From Tamarix chinensis (Eukaryota; Streptophyta; Magnoliopsida; Caryophyllales; Tamaricaceae), in contig CM060174.1 of assembly GCA_030549775.1 (NCBI GenBank), positions 19,071,693 to 19,135,692 on the forward strand: DNA of 64,000 nt, given 5' to 3'. The translations under genes were made by a program, and so were the position numbers. The notes under the pieces were generated by a model. The model was given only the letters and a program-made list of their open reading frames with translations. It ran no database searches and was not told the origin of the DNA. Shown here one piece after another: positions 1-11,689 of the stretch (the first letter of the stretch is position 1; each line of letters starts with the position of its first letter).

Positions 1-544
1 CATGTTACAGTGGCAACCATCCTAGATATGAAAGATTAGATGAAAAAGAGAGACATCCATTAGTTAATGGGAAATCTCACAATTTTGTACAAATTCCTAT
101 CTAAAGGGGTAGACAAAATCTTTCCATTCTTTCAATTGGTAAAAGCCAATAATGATTTGTAATGGATGGTTGACTACAAAGAGGATTTTGATGACCTTAA
201 AGGCCATGTGATCAGATTACTAACCCTTACTATACTTATATCTAGTAGTATCACCATCAACATCAGTAATTACCTTGGAATAAATAAGAGAAGATATATA
301 TGTTGAAACATAAAGAATTATCTACTTCACAAGCAAGATATTAATAGATGTTGAGCATCGATACACTAACATGGATAATATGACATACACTCTCCTAATA
401 GCATTAATAAATTTGAAAAACATACTTTGATTCTCATACCATCATTAGTTTAACCAATGTATAATTGTGTACTATTGTTCATAAGCTTGATAATTGTGGG
501 AGGATGATAGTGTAGGTTACCGAGCATAACCAATTTGAAATCCA

Positions 545-1210
545 TTATAAGATAATAATGACAATAAAGGGGCAAGCACTAGCTGATTTTATGGTTGAAT
601 GTTTGTTGATAAAGACTACCAACTAGTTTAGTTAGGTATAGTTGGCTCAGGTTCCTCCGTCAACTAACCTTGTAGCTGACAAATTTACAAAGTTGGCATC
701 AATAAACTCATCTTCTATTTTTAAAATTATTAAGGTAGAGTTCATGAAACAAAGGTCAATTGAAGATACCAATGAGGTGGTTGAGTTAATGGAGATAACA
801 AAGGTTACTAAGACACAAGACAAATGGATCAACGGCTTGGTGGAATACCTTTAACATGAGACTTAGCCAGGGAATAATGGGCAGGCATTCAAGTTAAGAA
901 GGAGGACATCCCGGTATTTTGTATTGGTATTAAAGATATATAGAAACTCCCAAACCATGCCATTAGTGAAGTGCATCACCATAGCCACTAAACATGAGAT
1001 CTTGTAGGGAATTCACTTACAAACATGTGGGTTACTCTTGACTACTAGATCTCTTTTTGCAAAAATTCTTAAACAATGTTATTACTAGAAGGAGATGTAC
1101 CAAGATGCTAAGGGCGTAGTTTACCAATGTTGGCATTGCCAAAAATTTGCACCAACATAAAATGTGCCTACATCTAAGCTTTAACCCATTCTTAATCCCA
1201 AGACTTTTTC
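545..1210 (+). pseudogene. Ty3/gypsy pol remnant: RNase H end and integrase zinc-binding region
   Basis: Degenerate polyprotein read across several frames and stops. At 565-604 it reads IKGQALADFMVEC, the typical start of the plant gypsy RNase H domain. Around 650-850 there is a linker in which STNLVADKFTKLASI resembles the ADALARLAS end of RNase H. From about 880 to 1200 it reads KLRRRTSRYFV, then YQDAKGVVYQCWHCQKFAP, which matches the H2C2 zinc-binding head of integrase. Many in-frame stops show that it is dead. Homology breaks at about 1210, just where the integrase core should begin. The core reappears at about 5740. Confidence 0.8.
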
Positions 1211-2084
1211 TAGATGAGAGGAAAATATTTTTGAGCCCCTCAATCCAAGTATGAATGGAATAAAAATATAATTGAATTCTTTAATTAACGATACATAAGA
1301 TCAAATAATTATGCATATTAGGTATAAGCTAGAAATGGATGGAGGTTCAGCCCTTGGCATACACTATAGAAAAGAACAAAACTAATTCTTTTAGAAGAAC
1401 ATTATTTCTAGGTATGGTATAACAATCCTAAAACTTATGAACTATTTTTTTAAAATAAGTTTAGGAAAGCTTAAATAATAGATCGCAATGGTATTACACT
1501 GCATCCACCATCAAAGATATACTCTTTATACCTTATCTATATTGGGTGCAAGGTAAAAGTAACCTTGTACTTATTAATTAGGTTTAAACTTGATCCCACA
1601 ACACCATGTGATACCAAATAAAGAAAAGAGTATGTATAACAAAAATAGAGGACATAAAAGTCCAAGGGGAAAGAGAGGAGAGAGAGAGAGAGAATCTAGA
1701 TAACTATAATCTAGATGAACTTCAAGTAACACTCACTGCAAGCACAATGAAAACATTGAATGAACAAGTATCATCTAAATGTTTCTACAAAGTCACAACA
1801 TCCCATTGAATAGGTAGGAGACAATGAAATGAAACTCATTAGTACAATAGTACTAAGAAAACACCTACCCATTTATATATACAAAGGTCACATGGAGTAC
1901 ATAGAATTTATCACAAAATAAAATTGGAATAGACATATTGAATCATAAATGCAGTAACAAAATATGATAAGATCGTCATCACATATACATTACCAAGCAT
2001 GTTCTCATCATACCATTATACTTAACTGCATACAAATTCAATAAATGATCACCATCATTCCAATTACTGGGTTACGTTGAAGTC

Positions 2085-2740
2085 AGATACCCTGCTATTT
2101 ATAAATGGTATAATGGTATCAATGTATCAACCCTTCAAGGGAAAAATGCATCTGAGAATCACCAATATATACACTAGAATGGTAATATGACCCTTCTAAG
2201 GCAAAACACTCTTATGAACTACTATTACATTTGGTAGATCATTAACATGGCCCTTCTAGGAAAAAGAACTCCTAAGAACCACTATTATATCCAATGAACC
2301 AGCAATATGAGCCTTTCAGAAAGAGAGAAAAAAAAAGGTCTCCTAAAAATCACTATTATATCTGGTAGGATGATAACACGAACCTTCTAAGGCAAAGTGA
2401 ACTTGTCTACTATTATGTTTAGGGGGACCATTAACATAACCCTTACAGGAAAAATCGCTCTTGCCCATAATTCAACTAGTGGAACAGTCATAAATACAAC
2501 CCTAGAACATAATACTTTTGGCTACTATTCTATCTAGTAGAATGGTAACATTACAATCTCAGTGTAGAATGTTCTTGACCACTATTCTATCTAGTGGAAC
2601 GTTAACAAATCTACCCTAGGGTATAATACTCAATGCCACTATTCTATATGGTGGAACAATAACAAATATAATCCTAAAGCATAACATTCCAATCCACTAT
2701 TCTATTTGATGGAACATTAATAAATATAAATGGTCCTGAC
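2085..2740 (-). repeat. Degenerate minisatellite, period about 58-70 bp, about 10-11 units
   Basis: Units restart at motifs like CCACTATTCTATCTGGTGGAAC, seen near 2218, 2280, 2350, 2409, 2521, 2580, 2637 and 2695. The right-hand units are best preserved. In the reverse complement the motif is close to the CCACCGGCTATAATAGTGG unit at 43.7 and 47.3 kb, so this is probably the same LTR module in the opposite orientation. Confidence 0.75.
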
Positions 2741-3984
2741 TCATTTGATCTTTTAATTTAAATATTAATTTTTTCATTAAACATCATAGCAAGCCTAACC
2801 TATATCAATAAAACTAAGGGTAGTGGAAAAAATAAACTACCAAACCACAAATCTAAATCAAATTTTAGTCATTCAAGTCAACACAAAGGTTAACGGTAAA
2901 AAAAAGTAAAAGTCAGTATGAAGATCAACCTAACCATCTTCTAATGCTATTTTATGCCTAATTATACACACTTAGGTGTATTAGGTCATAAATAACCAAA
3001 ATAACCTTGAAAACCAAATTATTATGATATTATCCATTTTAAACCCTAATTTTATGTTAATTAATAATTTGTCATAAAAATGCTAAAATATGATAATTTT
3101 AATACCTTTAGCATGCAAGTAGATTACAACTCATGGAAAATTACTATTTTCCCCTATATGTGATTACGCTTATATAACTCTACCATGTGCATCTAACTCA
3201 TCATAATCACATGCTTTCATACATTTAATACTATAAACATGTTAACATAATCACTAATGCATAGTTTCATGCTATAACACTTAGAGAAAGAAAAATAAAT
3301 ACAATATAACAAGATATGCTTAGGGAAATAAATATAACTTGACATAATGAAACCTTAATATGCTTTCATGTGATTTTTACCTTTTAGTAAAGCATATGTA
3401 CTACAATAATCCCAAGTAAGAATAGTGAAAATTATAAGCAACTAACATAAATATACCCACCCCTAATACCCTCTTCCTTCACCTTAAAAAACTAACAAAA
3501 CACATATATTATAAACCAAACAATAATAAACATGATAGAACACAAAAATCAACAATAAAGGATAATCAGTGAGGGTATCTCCCGCTGTTTAAGGGTAGCA
3601 ATATGATGTCTTCACACTGTATAGTTAATGTAATCTTAGCAATGCACAATCTCAAAAACCTATAATGCTTAGCAACAAGCAACACAATCTTGGTAATTAG
3701 GGGGCTAACGTAAGGGCTATGGCTGCACAAGCTCTACATGAAGGCTTGTACACATATACTTAGCTACAAAACACAGGCTAAAAAATGTAAGGTGCATGCT
3801 CATATACAAGAACCACAAGCTTGATAACATAAGGTGCAAGGTTGGTAACAAGTACTGTAAGCTCAAAAACATAGGTGTGAGCTTGACACACAAAATACAA
3901 GTTTGACAACACACACAAAAACATGGTAAATAAGGCCCACACAATATAAGCTTAACACATGGACAAGGGTTATTGATAATGATG

Positions 3985-4690
3985 CAGGAGCATCTACTAA
4001 TCCTCAAAATAAGGAGGAATTTGCATTTCTAATAATGGAGCCGATCATCTTAAACATTCTTGAGAATACTTCTACCATTGATATTGAAAAGACTTTAAGA
4101 TGTTCTTGTAGGTATGTTACATATTTGCAAGGTGAAGATAGTTGATATTTGAAGAAGTCAAGATACTTGAAGATGCCTAAAGTGTATAATGCATTCAAAT
4201 CATGCGAAGCTATGGAATACATGGAATGATAATGCAACAAGCTTGATATGGTGATCTCATTATTTATATTAGACTTTTTGTAAATCCTAGGATATATTTC
4301 ATGTAAGTTAGGGTTTTGTTATTATTTCATGTATGTACCAGTTAGTTGTAATGCTTTGTAATGATTGTCATTAATATCATTTAAATGATGATATTAAGAC
4401 TAGGGTTAGGGATTATAGGATATTAATTTAGGTTGGTTAAGGCTAGCTTGAGTTAAGGTTCCTAACGACTAGTTTTCTATTAACTTAGTCGACTAGCTAG
4501 TGGATTAAGAATCCTATAAATACTACCCTATGTCATTGTACACGACATCCTTGAGTTCAAATAATAAAATCTACAAGTTTAACACTTGAGTATCCTCTCT
4601 TTTGAGATTGAAGTCTAGATAGGAATTACCTGGGGTCACCTCCTAAATAGAAGCATTTGAATTTTTATACCGATTCATTAAAAGTTATCC
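3985..4690 (+). repeat. Dispersed repeat family 3, copy 1
   Basis: Closely matches 7165-7890 and, in reverse, 22413-22570. The first 170 bp reads like a C-terminal protein remnant (GAS, then LIMEPIILNILENTSTIDIE, then CSCRYVTYLQ). It is followed by an LTR-like stretch with CCTATAAATACT at about 4515 and a termination-rich tail. I do not recognise the protein. The layout resembles the end of a retrotransposon coding region followed by an LTR promoter. Confidence 0.55.
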
Positions 4691-5739
4691 ATACCATTGA
4701 GTTCTTGGTTGAAGATTCTTTTTCTTTATTTCATAGCTTACTAAAACCGTGCAGTGTCTTTCTTTCCAACTTCAAATCCAATTGAAGATCAGTAAAAAAT
4801 TCATGATCAATGCTTCCCCCACTTTCATTAGCATCAGATAAGCTCGAGTGTATAGAGGAAGAATGTTGAGGAGGCTCAATTGCATGAACTAATCATGGTA
4901 GGGGATGGGGACACTAGTAAAGGTTATCAACGCAAGGAGGTTATGTAGGTGGAGCTTGGTTGTGTAAATGGAGGTGGTGCTGAGTGGTTTTAGATTACAA
5001 ATTATTGGGAAAGATTTGGAAGGAGTTTGAGGGATGTTGTGAAAATGATAGAAAATAGGGTGTTTTAAGCTAGGTAAAATATTGTTGAAAGTGGTGGTGG
5101 TGCAACGCTAGGAGGAAGGTGTTGGCTAGTGGCATTAGGGTTGCTTATATGCAGGTTAGAGGTTATTTTTAGGTTGAGGGTTAGATATGAAGATGGTGGC
5201 ACAATTAGGGAATAATATATAGAGGAAAAATAGAGAAGGGGAAGGATGATAGAGGGAGAAGAGAATTTTAGTTGTGTTATAAGAATAAATGAAGAATGAA
5301 AGAGGAAGGGAGTAGTTATTAAGGGTTGTTGTGTGCATAAGGGATGAAACATGAGGGAGTTGGTGCATGGGAAACATGTGATGGTAGGGGGAGTCGGTGA
5401 GGATAATCAAACACATATGTATGGCACAAAAAACCAAGTGATGCATCGGGTTAAGTGTTAGGTTAGGATTTAGTTTAGTTAGGCTAAGTTTGGTTACCAA
5501 AACCAAGGCAGAAAACACTTGATAAATGGTAAAAGGAAAAATAAAAGAAAAAGGGTAAAATATTTAAGGAATGGCTAAGGTTAAAAGAGATAAGTAAGAT
5601 AAGGCTTAAGGTTAAGGTTTGAATAAAAGCTAAACACCTAAAAATAAAGATTTACAAAATTTTAGGTTTGTTACATACGAAGTATAAAACTCTTCCTTTA
5701 TTAAGTATGATATCCTAAAAGACACAAGCCAATGTACTA

Positions 5740-6174
5740 ATAAGTCCAATGTAAGTTTGGAGTTCCTTGGGCTATTACAAGTGACAATGGTCATCCATTT
5801 GAAAATAGTAAATACATAAAATTATATTAAAATTGGAAAATTGAGAAGTGAATTACCTTTCTAGCTCATCCCAAGGTAATATTATCCTTAATATAGTAGG
5901 TATTTACTCCCATATTCCTCAAGGTACTTACCAAAAGCCACACGATGTAATGGGAAAGTTGAGCAATAAAAGACACAAATATTGGGAGCTTTAAGGCACT
6001 AACTAAATGGTGTCAAGCTGAGCTTGGGGGATGAACTTTTGGTAATACTTTAGGTCAATAAGACAATAGAGGGAATATCTTGTTCTCATAAAGTTAGTCA
6101 TTATGATCCTACAAACTAAAAGATGCCTTAAAGGGGGATAAAGATTTGATTGAAGAGCATAGGGAGATTGATTA
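5740..6174 (+). pseudogene. Ty3/gypsy integrase core remnant
   Basis: Reads FGVPWAITSDNGHPFENSKY at about 5755-5820, the SDNG block of the gypsy integrase catalytic core. A decayed AHP motif follows, then LIEEHREID near 6150, the alpha-helical stretch that follows the core. Stops interrupt every frame. It is the natural continuation of the pol at 545-1210. It ends abruptly at 6175, where an LTR 5' terminus begins. Confidence 0.75.
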
Positions 6175-7160
6175 TGTAATACCCCAATTTTATAAATGTG
6201 TTAAATATTATAATTATGAAATATTATTAGTAAAAAAAACATTTTTATACTCATTTCACTATCATTATATTTTTCAAAACATTTAATTTCAATCATTTAA
6301 CTCTTGATACAATTTTGAGTCTTATAAGACTTCTATGCCATTTTTGATTTCCTAATTTCTTCCAAACCTTTATCATTTTATTATATTTTAATTAATTTAA
6401 TTTTTTAAGTCTCCTAGGAATTTTTGAAATAATAGATGGAGATTCTTAATAGAAAGTCTAACTAGTTTTGTTTTATTTGTTGTTATATAGGTTGCATATT
6501 TTTATTTACATATAATTTTATTAATAAAAATAGTTGATTGGTGTTTATGTATTAGTTTAAATGAGATATAGTGTTAAATTTTGTGTATCAAATTTGACTT
6601 GAGTTTTGATTAACTTTGGAATTATGTTCAGATATAGGTTGTGTTCAATTTAAGTAATTTTGAGTTTGGTAAGTTCAGGTCAAAATATTTCATATTAGGT
6701 ATATTCAGGTATAGGTCAAATTTGGTTCGGATTCTTTTTGGGTTGGGTCATTTTGGATACAGATCACGATTAGGTTAAGTAAATTAGGGGTTGGGTTTAG
6801 ATTAATTTAGGTTATTTTATGTTTCTTGTTTGAGATTGGTTTTAACTTTTCAAGTCCAAATTAGGTTTCAGATCCAGTTATTTGGGTTCGATCAATTGAG
6901 TTGGGTCAAATTTGTCAAGTCTAAATGAAACCGATTATAATATCTAAAATTTGTTCCTATATTCTTAACAAATCTAAAATAAAGGTTGAAAATTATTTTT
7001 CTAACAATGAGGATTTCGTTCCAAGCTTGGTCTAATCTCTAATTTTTTATTATTATAATAATTATTTAATTCATATGAGTTGTTAATATCAAAATTTTGG
7101 TCAAAACTTCTTCTAACTTTTTTTCTTCTCCATAATTTTGTTCCTTTAGCTCTTAAGAGT
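6175..7160 (+). mobile_element. LTR 5'-end fragment (TGTAATACCCC type)
   Basis: Starts TGTAATACCCCAATTTTATA, the same terminus as the LTRs at 44041, 53745, 56432 and 63533. It continues as AT-rich sequence, then a degenerate stretch of GGTTCAGGTC-like words (about 6600-6930). No 3' terminus was found before the family 3 repeat at 7165, so it looks truncated. Confidence 0.6.
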
Positions 7161-7164
7161 AGAC

Positions 7165-7900
7165 TCCTTGATGTAGGAGCATCCATTGAACATAATGATT
7201 GTCATATTCATTCTAATCCTTGAGGTAAGGAAGATGATTTAGCTTTCATAATATTGGAGCCTATCATGTTAAATATTCTTGATAATTCTAATATGCTTGA
7301 CATCAAAAAACATTCAAGTTATTCTTGTAGGTATGTTACATATTTGCAAGAAGATGATGTTCATACACATTGATGTGTACAAGTATTCCAAGGCATGCAA
7401 GACTATGACATACATGGGATGATACATTACAACAAGAGATAGAGTGATGATATTCATTATTTTTATAAACTTGTTGTAAACCCTAACCCTAAATATATTT
7501 TATGTAAGTTAGGGTATGGCTATAATTTCATGTATGTATCTTAGTCTATTGTATAGCTTTGTAATATTAATCCTTAGTATCATTTAACCAATGATATTAT
7601 TCTTTGGATTAAGGTTAATATGGGCTTAATTCAACCATGATTAATGGGCTGAATTAAGAAGGAAAACTCGGCTGGTTTAAGCTAGCTCACCACCGAGTCT
7701 CCCTTCTCCACCCTTTGTGCACAGCTTGTATAGCAGCTTTGAATGAATAAGAATTTTGATAAAACTTTGAGCAAGAGAGCTAAATTCTAATCCTCCCTTT
7801 TGGGTCTACATTGAGTAAGGAAGATCCGGGATAATCCTTCCTCAAAACTATCTTAAATCTTGACATATTTGAAGGTCATACAAATCTGTCGAGTACCTTC
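7165..7900 (+). repeat. Dispersed repeat family 3, copy 2
   Basis: Same order as copy 1: GTAGGAGCATCC, a remnant reading AFIILEPIMLNILDNSNMLD, then SCRYVTYLQ, then TGTAAGTTAGGGT and TTTCATGTATGTA. Copies 1 and 2 are in the same orientation about 3.2 kb apart. This could mean two solo LTRs, or the two LTRs of one decayed element. Confidence 0.55.
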
Positions 7901-9229
7901 ACTTGTATCTTCAATTTCTTCGTCCATAATCCACCAAATCACTTCATTCTTTTTGCATTAGATCGTGGGTGACAGCTTCTAATACAAATTTCGATCCAAC
8001 CTTCCGTTACTTTGATCAAAACCACATCATTTTAAGCCTTAAAATAAGAGTAGACTCCTTAAACCTTAAACCATTCCTCCATTGTTTAGCATTTGTTTCA
8101 AGTTTTACTTCTTTATTCTTGATTTTTAGCTCTTTGTTATTTTTACTAAGAATTTACATGTTAATTTTTTTTTAAAATTGAAGGAAAATCTTACTTAATA
8201 TACAATATCATTCCAACAAAATTTAAGCCATTCTAGCCTTGATTCTTTGTTTTATTTTGTAATTTTAAAGTGTTTTTTATGGTTTTTATTGATTTTTTAT
8301 GGAAGGTTTTCAAGTGGTTGAAAAGTGTTGATGTTGAGATGATTTTTTCTAAATCTTGGATATAAGAAACTAGTAAACTAAATTATACTAAAAGTATATT
8401 GGTTTTGATGTATTTGAATACTTAAATGAGTTGTCGTATTTAATGGCATTTTTGCCATATTTTTCCAATTTAGCTTCTCAAAAGAATTCTATTTTTGGTT
8501 GTTTTTATAAATTTGACAATTCCAATGTGTTATTTAGGTTGTTTAGATGAAATTTCATACATTTATAGTCTTTATTTGGTTTAGTATAATTAAATTTGTG
8601 ATTAAATTAAGTTTTAAGCATGAATAAGGGATATTTTGGTGAAATCACACATAGGATGTGATTTTGGTTATTCTTGATATTCTAAGATGTTCATAATTTT
8701 TTTAATGAATACTTTTCAAATTTGAGGAGTTAGATGATTATATGCTCAATGTTATGTTTTTTTGGTGTTTTTAGAATTTAGGGGTATTTTTTATCTTTTT
8801 ACTTACATTTTTTTGTTATTGAAAATTTTGTGATCTAGAATGCTAATTATTGATTAAAAATGATTAGTATTTAATTTCATAATTTAAGAAGTTAGTTTAA
8901 TATTTTATTACTAATTATTATATTAAGGGAATTTAGTTATTTTGAAATAAGACTTAATGCGGTATTTTAGAGTTAATGGTTAACCTTAACCATTTATGTG
9001 ACTTTAGGAATAGTAATTTGATGTGAACAGGGATCTCAAGTGAATAGTAAATCTTGATACTAGTAAAATTTCTTATTTTTTTTAATTTAAGCTTCTAGGT
9101 ATATTTTTATGGAATATCCAATGCATGAATTATGTTTGGTGAATAATAACTTTTATTTTTTAATCGGTGTGTGAGCACATTTTAGGATAGTGATCATTAA
9201 TATATTTGAAGTTTAATCATAATTTAATT
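7901..9229. other. AT-rich gene-free interval
   Basis: No reading frame with recognisable homology. Long T-runs and TTTGG/TTAGT words suggest an LTR interior, but I cannot place it in a family. Confidence 0.5.
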
Positions 9230-9635
9230 GTAAGACTGAGTTTGAGATTAAAGCGAGTAGCTTCGAGATGACCTCCGAAGTAAGGTTTGTAGTGGATGTA
9301 TTTCATGTTTTTATATGTGGTTGTGTTATATAGTTACTGTGTAATGAGGCCCCTTTCTACTTTATATCTAAAATTTATTAATAATTCAAGTATAAGACCG
9401 AGTTTGAGATTAAGACGACTTGCTTCGGGATGGCCTCCGAAGTGGGTTTTGTAGTTGATGTATTTCATTGTTTCAAAAGGTGAAACCCTTGCCTTCAGGG
9501 GCCCACACGCCGGCCCAACATTATGTGGGGAGGTAAACCACGATGACTCAATGGGCTCCACATGGTTGGTAGACCGCGGTACCCACAAGGAGTCACCCCC
9601 ACATTGGAGGGTTGAAACTCCCTAATGCATTGTCA

Positions 9636-11162
9636 TATGCACAATAAATTTTATAAATAAATCCTAATTTCCAAATACATAGTAAATGGCAAGAAGGAGC
9701 TGAACCAACAAGGAATAGTATTTAATCAATAATTTTGTAATTGATGTTAAAACCCCGGTTATACAATATCATTACTTCTATCACTAATTCTATACTATAG
9801 AACGCTTTACTCACTAATTGATGAATGAGGATAAGAATGAATTGATTATGGAATTAAGGTATCAAATAATCATGGAAAAAGAATGATTTTAAATGATTTA
9901 ATGTTGACCTCTAGAAACTCATAATAATTTATCTCTTTGCTTTCTCTTAATTCTAATAAAATGAATAAGCACTTAATTTATCATCTAACTAATTAATAAC
10001 CTAGGTTACGAACACAAGATTCAATTAATGGCAGTATTATGAATGGAAAGCAGTTAACTACAACCATAATCACATAAGCTTGGATCATGCAATCATACAA
10101 ATTAATGGACAAGATTAACAAATAATCTTTTTGCTACTCTAGACACGTTAATTAATAATTACGTATTAATTATGTTATCCTAGTGGATATTAAGATCTAA
10201 ACTAGATAGATGATCAATCTAATTAGTTTAAATTCTTAATCTATGATACGAGATCATCCAATTCCGTCCATTAACTCAATTAAATTTCATCTAGAACCAT
10301 AAATTCAAATTATGCTATTATATTTGAAACCTAATTCCATCCTTAAATCATCCTACCATATATTATCTACTCTACTATCTGCATAATTGTAAGATCACAC
10401 AATTAAATAGAGTAATTTATAATTAACATAAATGATTTCTAATAAATAAGTAATGAAACACAAAAAGTAAGAGAAATAATAATGCAATGAAGAATATTTA
10501 CTAACATTCAATCAAAATTTAGAAGTTGCAATTAAAAGAGGAATGGAGAAGAACTTATCAACTTGAATTGCAGACTATCAATTGTTCAATAGAATACAAG
10601 GAAGATAAATAAAGTTGGAATTATGAAGTACATGTGTTTTCTAAAGAGAATAGAGAAAGAGGGAGAATTAAACTTTCGAACTCTAAAAACTGACTGCCGA
10701 ACTCCAAAATTGTCAGAAAATATATCAGAAAAAAGTTCGTATGAGCGGTTACAAAAATTAAGAAAAACACGGGACCTCCATGTTTTTCTTTGATTTCTCT
10801 ACCAATTTATGGACTCTGAAAACTGAGATTTTATTTTCTGATGGAAAACACGGTCAGTGTTTAATAAACATGGGGGTACTGTGTTCTTTGCTCCTTCATC
10901 ATTCCTCTATGAAATTTCAACACAAGCTTCCCTTTGATGTCTATTCTTCATTTCTAGCTTTTCTTCCATTTCTTCAATGTCCCTTGATGTGACATTTGCT
11001 TCATTTCTTCTTTCCTTCCGTTTTTCCTATGAATTTCTTTATTTTTATCTATTCGTGCAAAATCTATTCAAAAGAGAAGAACTCGAGAAAAGATTAAATC
11101 TTATAAAAATAACGAGGAATAAATGACATTTTTACACAGGAAAATAGCATATATATTCCATC
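9636..11162. mobile_element. Unclassified insertion inside the SINE
   Basis: About 1.5 kb of AT-rich sequence between the two SINE parts. The word TGTCA occurs at both junctions (9631-9635 and 11163-11167) and may be a 5-bp target duplication. I see no convincing terminal inverted repeats and no coding homology. A short reading frame at 10780-10992 has no recognisable features. Confidence 0.45.
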
Positions 11163-11255
11163 TGTCACTCCCATGCTACGCCTTCCATGATTTGAACCCA
11201 TGACCCATTGTATCAAATAACCATGCTTCGTTTGTTAAGCTATGTCCATGTGGGC
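11163..11255 (-). repeat. SINE head with RNA polymerase III box A/box B pattern
   Basis: The minus strand reads GCCCACATGGACATAGCTT, AACAAACGAAGC, then CATGGGTTCAAATCATGG. Box B matches GGTTCRANNC closely and is spaced about 40 nt from a weak box A. This is a tRNA-related promoter rather than a functional tRNA: the acceptor and anticodon arms do not pair. Confidence 0.6.
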
Positions 11256-11689
11256 TAGTTGATGTATTTCATGTTTTTATATATGGTTGTGCTACATCAT
11301 TAGTGTGTAACAAGGCCTATTTATACTTTATAGGTAAAATACAAGCTTTATAAGAGGATCAATACTTAATGATAGAGTGCTCCTTAGTGGTTTTAGGATG
11401 CTTCCTTAGCCATAGTGCTTTGGATCGATATCTTAATTGTTTATACTTTGACTTTAGTATTGTTCACTCTTAGATAAAATATGCCTTGGTAGATTGTGTG
11501 ATAACCTAATATAGTACAGAATAATTAGTGGATTTTGCTTATATGAGTATTCCACATTATCATTTTTTTAGTACCAAATTCATGTTATAAGTATTTATGC
11601 ATGTAATACACCATCTCAAATCCTTTAATTTGTATTTAGAATTATGTTGATACAAAATAAATGAGTTTTGGTTTTGAAATGGACTTAAA

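Larger units (their letters stand above)
1211..5690. mobile_element. Composite insertion splitting the gypsy pol
   Basis: About 4.5 kb of non-coding, repeat-rich DNA between the two halves of one gypsy pol. It contains a minus-oriented LTR minisatellite (2085-2740), a unit repeated elsewhere (3985-4690), and at 5670-5676 the LTR-type end TGTTACA. No intact gene is present. Short reading frames at 5065-5518 fall in low-complexity purine/pyrimidine sequence. Exact ends and target duplication were not resolved. Confidence 0.5.
9469..11255 (-). mobile_element. tRNA-derived SINE with 17-bp target duplication, itself interrupted
   Basis: The insert is flanked on both sides by TAGTTGATGTATTTCAT (9452-9468 and 11256-11272). 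This long target duplication is typical of LINE-type retroposition. On the minus strand the head is at the right end (11255 leftward) with a box-A-like TAGCTTAACAAACG and a box B GGTTCAAATCA. The GC-rich body and tail lie at the left end (9469-9635): GGTGACTCCTTGTGGGTACC, then GTTTCACCTTTTG. Head and body are separated by a second insertion at about 9636-11162. Confidence 0.7.
9230..11345 (+). repeat. Two-copy tandem duplication, period about 159 bp, second copy interrupted
   Basis: Unit 1 runs from GTAAGACTGAGTTTGAGATT at 9230. Unit 2 starts at 9389 (GTATAAGACCGAGTTTGAG). Unit 2 is broken after TATTTCAT at 9468 and resumes at 11256, continuing TGTTTTTATATATGGTTGTG as in unit 1. The intact unit 1 therefore shows what the empty site looked like. 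Confidence 0.8.

Noticed and set aside
11163..11255. A tRNA gene on the minus strand
   Set aside because: Box A and box B words are present but the cloverleaf does not form. The flanking 17-bp duplication marks a SINE.
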